A stretch of DNA of 42,551 nt. It comes from Immundisolibacter sp. (GTDB taxonomy: Bacteria > Pseudomonadota > Gammaproteobacteria > Immundisolibacterales > Immundisolibacteraceae). The DNA lies in assembly GCF_041601295.1 (NCBI RefSeq), contig NZ_JBFIII010000009.1, forward strand, positions 1 through 42,551, written 5' to 3'. Both the position numbers and the translations under genes were made by a program. Within the stretch, counting starts at the first letter, position 1. Every line of letters begins with the position of its first letter. Positions 22,716 to 31,218 of this stretch are shown one piece after another. The notes under the pieces are model-generated. The model saw only the letters and a list, made by a program, of their open reading frames with translations. It was not told where the DNA came from and searched no databases.

Positions 22716-24986
22716 TCAGAAGCCAGCGGCATCACGGCGATAGCCGAACACACCTTCCGTGATCAGGTCCTCGACCTTGTTACCCACGTTGGTCAAGCCC
22801 TTTAGCTCAAGTTCGAACAAGATGGCGTTGGTGGTTCCGCCACTCAGATTACGCACGTAGCGACGGGTAACCACTCGCGCACCCCAGCAACAGCTCTCGT
22901 AGCCCAGGCCAAGGAAACTCTCGATGACTTTGGCCTCGGGCAGGGAGTAGTACGACCGGCCCACCACCTGCCAGTTGCGGCCCAGCGGGATGACGCCGGA
23001 CACATCAAGCTGCTCCAGGTTGTCCACCTGCCCCGGCGCGGACAGGTCAGGCAGCTCGCGGCGCATGCGATAGGACGCGTTCAGAAGCATGCCACCGGCT
23101 GGACGGTAGTAGAGACCGACCACGGAACGCTGCGTGCTGCCGCTGTCGGGATCCCACTCCATATCGCCGCGCGCGGTCAGCGCCCGGGTCAACCGCGCCC
23201 ACAGCTCTCCGACAAAAGCCGACTGACCGTCGTCAGCCGCTGCCATCGGCAACAAGTCCACCTGGCGATCCCGGAAATAATAAATCTGGCCCAGGCTGGC
23301 GCGCATCATCTCGACGCCGCTGGTGGCGCTCAAAAAACGACTGGTTACCGCCGCCGTGACCTGGTTGGCGTCACCCTGCCGATCCGGCCCTGAGAAGCGG
23401 TTGCTGCGAAACATCGACTCGAATCTGAAATCGCTATCGCCAGTATCAAACAGGGGGATGTCGTCCTGATTGCGCCGCGGTGCATACAGATAAAAAAGTC
23501 GTGGTTCAAGCGTCTGTTGCGCTGCCAGGCCCCACAGGTCGACATCGCGCTCAAAAAACAGGCCGCTGTCCACGCTCAGGATCGGCAACGCCCGGCTGGG
23601 TGCGTCATCCAGGCCCGGCAGCTGATGATTCAGCTGATACTGGGTATAACGAAAACCTAATCGTGGCTCGACCCGAAACGCCGCCCGCTCCCATGGCAGG
23701 CTGATACTCGGATACAGGTCCAGCCGCGTGCCATCCACCAAATCCGGGTGGTCGTAGGTGGTGTACTCGCTATCCAGCGCGTAACTCAGGCCGCCGGGGG
23801 CGAAACCCGAGGTGTTGAAGGCTAACTGTGGCAACCGTCGATACGGGCGGCTACCGGACAGGGTCTGATAGGTTTCGACCTGGCCCCTTACGCGCCAGTT
23901 GTCACCGTTGTAGCTGGTGGTGGCAAGGCGCTGCAAATGGGTGGTACTGACGTCCGTGAGACCGCGGCCAAAGTCCTCGAAATAAGCTTCGTCCGATACC
24001 CGGTTATAGGTCAGGTAGTGCGTCCAACGGGGGGTGATGACCCCACTCTGGCTCATGAACAATGCATCACGGCTACGCCCTGCCACGCCATCTGACGGCA
24101 GGAAAGTGCCATTCAGCTCCCCCGCTACACCGCTGAACAGATAGCGGCCACCTGCCTCCATCATCAAACCCCGCTTGCTCATATAGCGCGGCGCGATGGT
24201 GGCGTCGTAATTCGGACCCAGGTTCAGGTAGTACGGAGCGCGCAGCTCGAATCCGGTTTCATCGGTACTGCCGGCACTCGGGGCGAGGAACCCGGATTTG
24301 CGTTTGTCCGACAGCGGAAAACTGAAATACGGACTGTAGAAGATCGGCACGCCCTTGAAATCCAGCACCACATTGCGTGCTACGCCTTGCCCGGCGTCAA
24401 AATCAAGGTCGATCTGAGATGAGCGCACAGCCCAATCGCGTTTGCCCGGCGGACAGGTTGTATAGAAGGCGCCTTCCAGGCCATGGCGGCTTGAGTCCCG
24501 GCGGATGATGCGGGTGGCCCGGCCACGGGCCCGCTTCTCGCGCAAGGCGTAGCTGGCGTTCTCGATCGTGCCCTGGTCGGAGCCGATGTTGTAGTTAAGG
24601 CTGCTGCCTTCGAGCATCATTCGGCTGTCGCCGAATACCACGGCGCCGGCCGCGCCCACCGCCTGGGTATCCCGGTTGAAGGTGACCTCGTCGGCGTTCA
24701 GCTGACGGTCTCCCTTGACCACGGCCGCCTGGCCACGCAACACGATGTCACCAGAAGGCTGGGTCTCGGATCTCGTGGCCACGACGTAAATGGGCTGACC
24801 ACTGGCCTTGGCACGGGCGGCGACCGCCGGATCCGGCCCGATGAACTCGAAGGCGCTGCCGCACTGGGCGTCGCTGGGCTGGCGTACCGAAGCCTCGCCC
24901 GGAGCAATCAGACACAAAACGACGCTCGCAACGGGGAGCGTCCGACCCAGCTTCGCAACCAGAAAACGCGGGTACTTACGCAACAC
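22716..24986 (-). CDS. lptD: LPS-assembly outer-membrane protein LptD
   Basis: Outer-membrane beta-barrel that, with LptE, inserts lipopolysaccharide into the outer leaflet. The 756-residue protein has a signal region (about 14-32), a periplasmic OstA/beta-jellyroll domain with DEVTFNRDTQ and FGDSRMMLEGSSLNYN, and a barrel of about 530 residues. Cysteines at 42, 178 and the adjacent pair 699-700 match the positions of the four Cys that form the two interdomain disulfides in E. coli. The start is GTG at 24986, with no good Shine-Dalgarno; the 163-nt gap upstream should hold its promoter, but none is obvious. It leads the lptD-surA-pdxA-rsmA-rsmE run. Confidence 0.97.
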   Translation of the reverse strand: MLRKYPRFLVAKLGRTLPVASVVLCLIAPGEASVRQPSDAQCGSAFEFIGPDPAVAARAKASGQPIYVVATRSETQPSGDIVLRGQAAVVKGDRQLNADEVTFNRDTQAVGAAGAVVFGDSRMMLEGSSLNYNIGSDQGTIENASYALREKRARGRATRIIRRDSSRHGLEGAFYTTCPPGKRDWAVRSSQIDLDFDAGQGVARNVVLDFKGVPIFYSPYFSFPLSDKRKSGFLAPSAGSTDETGFELRAPYYLNLGPNYDATIAPRYMSKRGLMMEAGGRYLFSGVAGELNGTFLPSDGVAGRSRDALFMSQSGVITPRWTHYLTYNRVSDEAYFEDFGRGLTDVSTTHLQRLATTSYNGDNWRVRGQVETYQTLSGSRPYRRLPQLAFNTSGFAPGGLSYALDSEYTTYDHPDLVDGTRLDLYPSISLPWERAAFRVEPRLGFRYTQYQLNHQLPGLDDAPSRALPILSVDSGLFFERDVDLWGLAAQQTLEPRLFYLYAPRRNQDDIPLFDTGDSDFRFESMFRSNRFSGPDRQGDANQVTAAVTSRFLSATSGVEMMRASLGQIYYFRDRQVDLLPMAAADDGQSAFVGELWARLTRALTARGDMEWDPDSGSTQRSVVGLYYRPAGGMLLNASYRMRRELPDLSAPGQVDNLEQLDVSGVIPLGRNWQVVGRSYYSLPEAKVIESFLGLGYESCCWGARVVTRRYVRNLSGGTTNAILFELELKGLTNVGNKVEDLITEGVFGYRRDAAGF

Positions 24987-25149
24987 TAAGGGGCCCAGGG
25001 CTCAGGCTGAAAAACACGCCCCGCAGGGCGCGAATCGCTGTAATACGGGAGTTCGGCCAACACAGCACGTGAACCAGGCCGCTGCCTGCGCAAGCCGCAG
25101 AGATGATAGCAGACTTGTCGTATCGATCCGGCGGACATTGCAGGCCTCC

Positions 25150-25818
25150 TCAGCTCGCCACACGCAGGCTTATCTGGCGCCAGCCACGTTCACTGGCGAC
25201 CGTGGCCAACGCTGGGTCGGCGTCGACCACGCACGGCACGTCGGCTCGCTCCAGCAAAGGCAAGTCGTTATGTGAGTCGCTGTAGAAGTACAGGTAAGCG
25301 CCGACATAGCCGTAGCGAGCCTGCCAGCGCTCAAGACACGCCACCTTGCCGTCCCGAAAACACGGTGGCTCCAAAGCGCGGCCAGTAAAACTGCCCGCTT
25401 CCAATTCGGGCTCGGTGGCGATCAGTGCCGGCACGCCCAACAGAGCCGCAATCGGTCCGGTAATAAAACGGTTAGTGGCCGTGATGATGACCGGCAGGTG
25501 GCCTTTGCGGCGATGGCTTTCCAGCAGCGCCCCAGCGCCTGGCGCTATGCGCGGGACGATCCACTCGCCGATAAAGAACTCGCGCAACTGGAACAACTGC
25601 GACATGGGCAGGTCACGTAGCGGGCGCAGCGCAAAGGCGAGAAACTCGTGGATGTCCAGCTCGCCGGCCTTGTAGAGTTCGTAATAGCGCGCGTTTTCGA
25701 CCTCATAAGCCGGCCCGTCCACCAACCCGACATCTGCCAGATAGCGACCCCACAAATAATCGCTGTCGTCCGTCAACAAGGTGTTATCCAGGTCAAACAA
25801 GGCAAGCGTACGCGGCAT
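25150..25818 (-). CDS. HAD-superfamily (subfamily IB) phosphatase
   Basis: A 222-residue SerB-like hydrolase. Motif I is FDLDNTLL (Asp9 nucleophile, Asp11 acid/base), motif II is the Thr in ITATNRF, motif III is the Lys in RDGKVACL, and motif IV is SDSHNDLPLL. A helical cap domain lies between motifs I and II (about 20-100). ATG at 25818 is used; a TTG immediately before it is less likely. It resembles the HAD-IB phosphatases near rppH in many gammaproteobacteria. Phosphoserine is one possible substrate, but small phosphoesters in general are equally likely. Divergent from rppH. Confidence 0.88.
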   Translation of the reverse strand: MPRTLALFDLDNTLLTDDSDYLWGRYLADVGLVDGPAYEVENARYYELYKAGELDIHEFLAFALRPLRDLPMSQLFQLREFFIGEWIVPRIAPGAGALLESHRRKGHLPVIITATNRFITGPIAALLGVPALIATEPELEAGSFTGRALEPPCFRDGKVACLERWQARYGYVGAYLYFYSDSHNDLPLLERADVPCVVDADPALATVASERGWRQISLRVAS

Positions 25819-25971
25819 CAAGGGCTATTCCGGCGGCGGGTCGGTGTTAACATCCGAAGCCAGTTTACCGTGCGACGGTACGCGTCCTGAAGGCGGCCCG
25901 CACCAGGTTCACTACGAGACCCCGATGGCTTCTGACGATGCCCGTGCCTGTGTTTTTGCAAGGATCGCACC

Positions 25972-26487
25972 ATGATTGATGCGGAAGGCTTTCGAGCAAA
26001 CGTCGGCATCGTCCTGGTGAATCATGCTGGCCAGGTATTCTGGGCTCGGCGCATCGGCCAAAACGCATGGCAATTCCCTCAGGGCGGCATCAAGCAACAC
26101 GAGCAGCCGGAACAGGCCTTGTTCCGCGAGCTGCATGAAGAAGTGGGACTTGCACCGGATGAGGTGGAACTGCTCGGCAGCACGAGCGGCTGGCTGCGTT
26201 ACCTGATCCCACGCCGGTATCTGCGGCGTGATCGCCCCCCTTGCATTGGCCAGAAGCAACTGTGGTACCTCCTGCGCCTGAGCGCCAACGAAGATCGTAT
26301 CCGGCTCGACGCCTCGGGCCTGCCTGAGTTCGACGCCTGGCGCTGGGTGGATTACTGGACGCCGCTGGAACACATCGTCAACTTCAAGCGCGAGGTCTAC
26401 CGCCATGCGCTCGAAGAACTGGTCAGTCTCTTGCCGCAGCCCGCGCAAGCTAGCGCCTCCCGCGCAACCCGCCTCAACGGCGGGTAA
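25972..26487 (+). CDS. rppH: RNA pyrophosphohydrolase
   Basis: Nudix enzyme that removes pyrophosphate from the 5' end of primary transcripts and so starts RNase E-dependent decay. The 171-residue protein begins with the diagnostic MIDAEGFRANVGIVLVN, carries WQFPQGGI leading into the Nudix box (GGI-x5-E-x7-RELHEEVGL) and the FDAWRWVDYW segment typical of RppH. ATG at 25972 has AAGGAT six nt upstream. The 153-nt divergent gap to the HAD gene holds no clear promoter match. hemX follows after 23 nt. Confidence 0.97.
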   Translation: MIDAEGFRANVGIVLVNHAGQVFWARRIGQNAWQFPQGGIKQHEQPEQALFRELHEEVGLAPDEVELLGSTSGWLRYLIPRRYLRRDRPPCIGQKQLWYLLRLSANEDRIRLDASGLPEFDAWRWVDYWTPLEHIVNFKREVYRHALEELVSLLPQPAQASASRATRLNGG

Positions 26488-26510
26488 CCGAAATAACCAA
26501 ATTTGCTCCT

Positions 26511-27512
26511 GTGCCGACCGACACCACTACAAAACCCGAAGCATCCGCTACGCCCGGCGATGTTGCCGAAGCCCGACCAAAACCGAAATCCGGCCGGCGT
26601 GCCGGCTGGTTCATTCTTGCCCTGCTGCTGGTGCTCGGCCTGGCCAGCGCTGTGGTCGCCGTCTGGCGACCGTTACAGGTAACACTGACAACGCAAGCAG
26701 CCACTCAAGCACGCTTGACCAGTCAGCTTGAGGCTCTCAGTACCTGGCAAGCAACCGCCAGTGACGACCTGTCAGCACTCGAAGGTCGCAGCCGGGGACT
26801 TGCTGCCCGCATCAACCAGTTAGGGCCGGAGCGCCTCACCCAATGGGCACTGGCCGAGGCTGACTACCTGCTACGTACCGCGCAGCGGGCGGCGCAGCTC
26901 GATTACGACCCCGCCCGGGCCGCGCTGGCGCTTGATCTGGCAAATGCCACCCTGGCGCCGGTGTCAGGCAGTGACAGCTTGCGAGCCAGCATCGATGCGT
27001 TACGCGCCCAACTGCGTTCATTGACGATTCCGGACACCAGCGCATTGGCGGAGGAACTCGCCCAGGCAACCAAGATATTGCAGACGGCGCCGCTGCGCGA
27101 ACCCGGCGTGTTGCCCAGTGAAGCCCGCCCCCCTGGCTGGCGGGGCGCGTTGCAGCATGCGTGGCAACAACTCGGCGATGTCATTGTGCTGCAGCGGGTA
27201 GGGAGTCCAGTCCAGCCGCTTCTGCGTCCCCAGGAAGCACAATATCTGCGCCAGCAGTTCGCTCTGAAGCTGGCTTCCGCTGAATATGCCCTGCGGCGAC
27301 GGGACACCACCGCCGCACAAAGCGACCTTGGCGATCTTGAAGCCTGGGCCTCGGCGTACCTGGATACCAGCGAGCCTGCCGTCGCGGATGCGCTGGCCAC
27401 GGTGCGGCGTCTGGCGGGTCTGGAACTGCGCCCGCCGCTGCCCGATCTGTCCGGCCCACAGGAACAACTCGCCACCCTGCGCCGCACAACGGCAGCAGAC
27501 CGCCTCCCATGA
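26511..27512 (+). CDS. hemX: HemX-family membrane protein
   Basis: A 333-residue single-pass inner-membrane protein with a Lys/Pro/Thr-rich cytoplasmic head (1-30), one membrane helix (about 32-52) and a long alpha-helical periplasmic part containing ALAEADYLLRTAQRAAQLDYD and the EALSTWQATASDDLSALE coiled coil. This is the HemX pattern; databases often call it uroporphyrinogen-III C-methyltransferase, but no methyltransferase motif is present. The start is GTG at 26511. Its stop overlaps the hemY start (ATGA). In relatives hemX usually follows hemC-hemD; here rppH precedes it. Confidence 0.88.
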   Translation: MPTDTTTKPEASATPGDVAEARPKPKSGRRAGWFILALLLVLGLASAVVAVWRPLQVTLTTQAATQARLTSQLEALSTWQATASDDLSALEGRSRGLAARINQLGPERLTQWALAEADYLLRTAQRAAQLDYDPARAALALDLANATLAPVSGSDSLRASIDALRAQLRSLTIPDTSALAEELAQATKILQTAPLREPGVLPSEARPPGWRGALQHAWQQLGDVIVLQRVGSPVQPLLRPQEAQYLRQQFALKLASAEYALRRRDTTAAQSDLGDLEAWASAYLDTSEPAVADALATVRRLAGLELRPPLPDLSGPQEQLATLRRTTAADRLP

Positions 27513-28771
27513 GGCGATTGTTTTGGCTGCTGCTGGCGGCCTCGGCCGGAGTGCTTGCCGCGAGCAAATTGGCTGGGCAGCCGGGGTACCTGCTGCTGGC
27601 CTGGTCCGACTGGCGGCTGGAAATCCGCAGCCTGCTGCTGGCGCTGGTATTGCTACTGGTCCTGTTTGGCGTGCTGCACTGGCTACTTGGCAGCACCTAC
27701 CGCACCCGCCAGGCCTTGGCGCGGCGGCGCCTGACACGCCAGATGCGCCGACGTCAGCAGGCGGAAGCCGATCTTTCGGCCGGCCTGCTGGCGCTGCTGG
27801 AAGGCAACTACCCACAGGCGCAAAAAACACTCCAGCGAGGGCGGCGGGCGGCCGGCGCGCCCGAACTGCATGCCCTGGCGCTTGCCCATCTGGCGCAACT
27901 GCGCGGCGACAACCTGTCGCGCGAGCGTGAATATGCGGCGGCCCGCGCCGCCGCGCCCGCAGCCGGCATGGCCATTGCCTGGCTGCAGGCCAGCGCCCAG
28001 CTGGCGGCTGGCGACGCGGTTGGGGCCACTGCCACCTTGCACGCCCTGGGTGGTCATAACAGTCCACGCCTGCTGCAACTCGAAGCCGAACTTGCCCGCC
28101 AGCGTGGCGATTGGCAAGTCCTCGGGGAGACCATCCCGCGCCTGCGGCGGGCCGGTGTAATCGACGCCACGGAAGCCAACCGCCAGGAGCTTGCCTGCGC
28201 CAGCCAGCAGTTGGCCGGCAGCGAAGTACCGGATCTGCTGTGGCCACAGCTGCCGCGCCGAGTGCGTCGCGAAAGCTCGGTGCAACTGGCGTACGCCAAA
28301 GCCCTGCGCCGCGCCGGCCGCCAGGACGCCGCTCAGGAAGCCCTGGTCGGGCTTTTGAACAGCGACTGGCAGGGCGCAGCGGTCACCGAGTTCGGCCATT
28401 TTTCTGGCAATGAGATCGAGCGCGAACTTGCGCGCGCCGAGCACTGGCTTGCGAAGCACCCGAAAGATCCTGAGTTGCTGCTGGCCCTCGGCCGACTGGC
28501 CCTGCGCGCCCGGCAATGGGCGCGGGCGCAGGCGTATTTCGAAAGCAGCCTGTTGCTCAAGCCAGACATACAAGGCCACCTCGAACTTGCCGAACTGCTT
28601 CACAATACCGGCCAGGCCGAAGCTGCTGCAGAGCACTATCGGTCCGGTCTTCGCCTGGCCGTGATGCCACCCGGCGAGCGACCGGCGCAGCCCGACCCAC
28701 GAAACTTCTCCTTGACAGCCGGGGCGCCGGCTGTCGATGATCAGACCGTCTTTATGCTACCGAAGGTCTAG
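27509..28771 (+). CDS. hemY: HemY-family TPR membrane protein
   Basis: A 420-residue protein with two N-terminal membrane helices (about 4-20 and 41-61) and a TPR-rich remainder (about 80-400), including ARLTDATEANR-like helices and the late GRLALRARQWARAQAYFESS repeat. This is the proteobacterial HemY associated with haem biosynthesis genes, not the protoporphyrinogen oxidase of the same name in Bacillus. ATG at 27509 overlaps the hemX stop by four bases. Its molecular role is poorly defined; the TPRs suggest a scaffold at the membrane. Confidence 0.88.
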   Translation: MRRLFWLLLAASAGVLAASKLAGQPGYLLLAWSDWRLEIRSLLLALVLLLVLFGVLHWLLGSTYRTRQALARRRLTRQMRRRQQAEADLSAGLLALLEGNYPQAQKTLQRGRRAAGAPELHALALAHLAQLRGDNLSREREYAAARAAAPAAGMAIAWLQASAQLAAGDAVGATATLHALGGHNSPRLLQLEAELARQRGDWQVLGETIPRLRRAGVIDATEANRQELACASQQLAGSEVPDLLWPQLPRRVRRESSVQLAYAKALRRAGRQDAAQEALVGLLNSDWQGAAVTEFGHFSGNEIERELARAEHWLAKHPKDPELLLALGRLALRARQWARAQAYFESSLLLKPDIQGHLELAELLHNTGQAEAAAEHYRSGLRLAVMPPGERPAQPDPRNFSLTAGAPAVDDQTVFMLPKV

Positions 28772-28777
28772 TTTCGT

Positions 28778-30046
28778 TTGGACGAAGTACCCCTGGCACT
28801 GCTGTTTGCGGTGCTGGTTTTGATGCTGGCGCTATCCGCGCTGTTCTCGGGCAGCGAAACCGCCCTGATGGCGATCAATCGCTACCGCCTGCGACACCTT
28901 GCGCGCGTGGGCCATCCCGGAGCGCGCCGGGTCGAGGAGTTGCTGCGGCAACCCGACCGATTGATCAGTCTGGTCCTCCTCGGCAACAACTTCGTCAACG
29001 TGCTTGCCTCGTCGATCGCCACGCTGATTGCCTTGCGCCTGTGGGGAGAGGCCGGCATCGCGATCGGCGCGGTACTGCTCACAATCACCCTTCTGATCTT
29101 CTCCGAGGTAACGCCCAAGACGCTCGCCGCACTGCACCCGGAACGGCTCGCATTCATCGCCGGCTACTATTTGTCGGCCCTGATGGCCGTCCTGCTGCCG
29201 CTGGTGCTGGTGGTCAACTTCTTCTCCACCGGGTTGTTGCGCCTTCTGGGGGTGCATACCCAGAACAATGGCGAAAACCCGCTCACCCGCGACGAACTCA
29301 AGACCTTGCTGTTCGAAGCCGGCCATCACTTCGCGCCGCGTCACCGCGGTATGCTGCTGCGCCTGCTTGACCTGGAAAGCGTGGTGGTGGAAGACGTCAT
29401 GGCGCCCCGCGGCGAGGTCCGTTATCTGGACCTCGACGATCCCTGGCCGGACCTGCTGGGGCAAATGATCAACAGCTCGCACACTCGCATGCCGGTGTGC
29501 CGAGGTTCGCTTGACAAGGTACTGGGCGTGCTGCACCTGCGCCGGGTAACGCATCTGCTTGCCGACGGCAAGTTCGACCACGAGCGCCTGCAAACGCTGT
29601 TGGACGAACCCTATTACGTCCCGGAAGGCACTTCCCTGACGCAGCAGCTGCTGCAATTTCAGGCCAACCGCGAGCGCTTTGCGCTGGTCGTCAACGAGTA
29701 CGGGGATACCGTTGGTCTGATTGTCCTGGAGGACATTCTGGGCGAGATCATCGGCAAATTCTCGGACACCCCGACCGCCACCATGAGCGATGTACACCCG
29801 CAGCCGGACGGCTCATGCCTGGTAGCCGGTAGCGCCAGCGTGCGCGAACTGAACCGCAGCATGGGGTGGGATTTGCCTCTCACCGAAGCCAAGACCCTCA
29901 ATGGCGCCATCCTTGAGCACCTGGAAAACATCCCCACGCCGGCGACCAGCCTGTTGCTGGGCGGCTATCCTGTGGAAATTGTCCAGACCCAGGGCAACGT
30001 CGTTAAGGTCGCGCGCATCGGGGTCAAACTGAAGCGCAGCGCCTGA
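28778..30046 (+). CDS. CNNM/CorC-type DUF21-CBS membrane protein
   Basis: A 422-residue inner-membrane protein of the HlyC/CorC (CNNM) family, linked to Mg2+ or Co2+ efflux. A DUF21 membrane domain occupies about 1-190, with SALFSGSETALMAINRYRLR at the start and GNNFVNVLASSIATL. Paired CBS domains follow at about 205-325, including VEDVMAPRGEV and EYGDTVGLIVLEDILGEI, and a CorC_HlyC transporter-associated domain ends the protein (about 340-420). The start is TTG at 28778; a stop lies in frame nine bases before it and GAAGG lies 9 nt upstream, so no earlier start is possible. It follows hemY by 6 nt. Confidence 0.92.
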   Translation: MDEVPLALLFAVLVLMLALSALFSGSETALMAINRYRLRHLARVGHPGARRVEELLRQPDRLISLVLLGNNFVNVLASSIATLIALRLWGEAGIAIGAVLLTITLLIFSEVTPKTLAALHPERLAFIAGYYLSALMAVLLPLVLVVNFFSTGLLRLLGVHTQNNGENPLTRDELKTLLFEAGHHFAPRHRGMLLRLLDLESVVVEDVMAPRGEVRYLDLDDPWPDLLGQMINSSHTRMPVCRGSLDKVLGVLHLRRVTHLLADGKFDHERLQTLLDEPYYVPEGTSLTQQLLQFQANRERFALVVNEYGDTVGLIVLEDILGEIIGKFSDTPTATMSDVHPQPDGSCLVAGSASVRELNRSMGWDLPLTEAKTLNGAILEHLENIPTPATSLLLGGYPVEIVQTQGNVVKVARIGVKLKRSA

Positions 30047-30218
30047 AGCGCCGCTTCGCTCCGGCAGTTTCTGGCCACACCCTGATTCCGTCCGGTTGTT
30101 GCCAGTTCCGGCGCTGCAAGTCGGCCCAACGTGGTTGAATAGCCGGCGTGCCCACCGGGGCCGGTACCGCTCGCGGCACTGACCAGTGCAACTGAACAAC
30201 CCGCTAGGAGAAACCACG

Positions 30219-30701
30219 ATGGCCGACATTTACAAGGTCGAAGCGAAACAGTTGGACGGCGCCGCCGTAAAGCTGGACCAGTTCAACGGCAAGGCACTGC
30301 TGATCGTCAACACGGCGAGCAAGTGCGGCTTTACCCCGCAGTACGAGGCGCTTGAACAGGTGTACCGCAAATTCAAGGATCGCGGCTTAGAGATTCTGGG
30401 CTTTCCCTGCAACCAGTTCGGCAAACAGGAGCCCGGCGATGCACAGGAAATCGCCACCTTCTGCAGCACCCGCTACAACGTCAGCTTTCCCATGTTCGAG
30501 AAAATCGAGGTCAACGGCGATGGCGCCCACCCCCTGTATCGGCTGCTCAAGGCGCAGGCGCCTGGCGTGCTTGGCAGCGAGCGCATCAAATGGAATTTCA
30601 CCAAGTTCCTGGTGGGACGCGACGGGCAAGTGCTCAAACGCTACGCACCAGCCACCAAACCGGAAAAAATCGAGTCCGACATTGAAGCAGCGCTGGGCTG
30701 A
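30219..30701 (+). CDS. Glutathione/thioredoxin peroxidase (GPx family)
   Basis: A 160-residue thioredoxin-fold peroxidase that reduces H2O2 and organic hydroperoxides. Catalytic Cys36 lies in NTASKCGFTPQY (TGC codon, not selenocysteine), with Gln70 in FGKQEPG and Trp125-Asn126 in KWNFTKF completing the active site. Cys82 (ATFCSTRYNVSFPMF) is at the resolving position of thioredoxin-dependent members, so thioredoxin may be the true reductant. ATG at 30219 has AGGAG 8 nt upstream. It lies alone after a 172-nt gap from the CorC-type gene. Confidence 0.95.
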   Translation: MADIYKVEAKQLDGAAVKLDQFNGKALLIVNTASKCGFTPQYEALEQVYRKFKDRGLEILGFPCNQFGKQEPGDAQEIATFCSTRYNVSFPMFEKIEVNGDGAHPLYRLLKAQAPGVLGSERIKWNFTKFLVGRDGQVLKRYAPATKPEKIESDIEAALG

Positions 30702-30755
30702 TCACGCGTGACCAGACGTTAGCCCTGCAGCGGCGACCAACCCGGACGGAATGAT

Positions 30756-31211
30756 ATGAAACTGACCGCGCTGATGCGCTTCAACGTCGCCGTCGCCGCG
30801 CCAATCGAGGTCGGACCCACACCGACCGGGCTGCGCATGGTGGCCAACATCACGGGCGGGGCGTTCGATGGCGAGCGCCTGACCGGGCGCATCCACGCCA
30901 GCGGCGCCGACTGGATACTGGTCGATCAGACCGGCATGGGCCGGGTTGACGTAAGAATCGTTCTGGAAACCCATGACGGCGCGAATATCTACGTCACCTA
31001 CGGCGGGCTTCTGGAGCTGAACGAGCGCTTCGGCCAGGCGACGGCAAGTGGCGGCGAAACCCGTATCGGCGAACTGTACCTGATGACCCATTTACGCTTC
31101 GAGACCGGGGATCCCCGGTACCAATGGCTCAACCAGCTCCTGGCCGTGGGTGAGGGCCGCGTGGTCCCCGGCGGTATCGAGTACCAGGTCTACGAGCTAC
31201 AGCACGGTTGA
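30756..31211 (+). CDS. DUF3237 family protein
   Basis: A 151-residue, probably beta-barrel cytoplasmic protein. It shows the DUF3237 features GLRMVANITGGAFDGERLTG, the ADW-x5-DQTGMGRVDVR segment, and the FETGDPRYQWLNQLLAVGEG ending. Members recur in aromatic and steroid degradation clusters but have no established reaction. ATG at 30756 is used. It lies 54 nt after the peroxidase and is convergent with the KstD-like flavoprotein, whose stop is 8 nt away. Its placement at the edge of the catabolic island suggests a role there. Confidence 0.85.
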   Translation: MKLTALMRFNVAVAAPIEVGPTPTGLRMVANITGGAFDGERLTGRIHASGADWILVDQTGMGRVDVRIVLETHDGANIYVTYGGLLELNERFGQATASGGETRIGELYLMTHLRFETGDPRYQWLNQLLAVGEGRVVPGGIEYQVYELQHG

Positions 31212-31218
31212 AACGCGC

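Noticed and set aside
30219..30701. Selenocysteine in the glutathione peroxidase
   Set aside because: The catalytic codon is TGC (Cys36) and there is no in-frame TGA before the stop.
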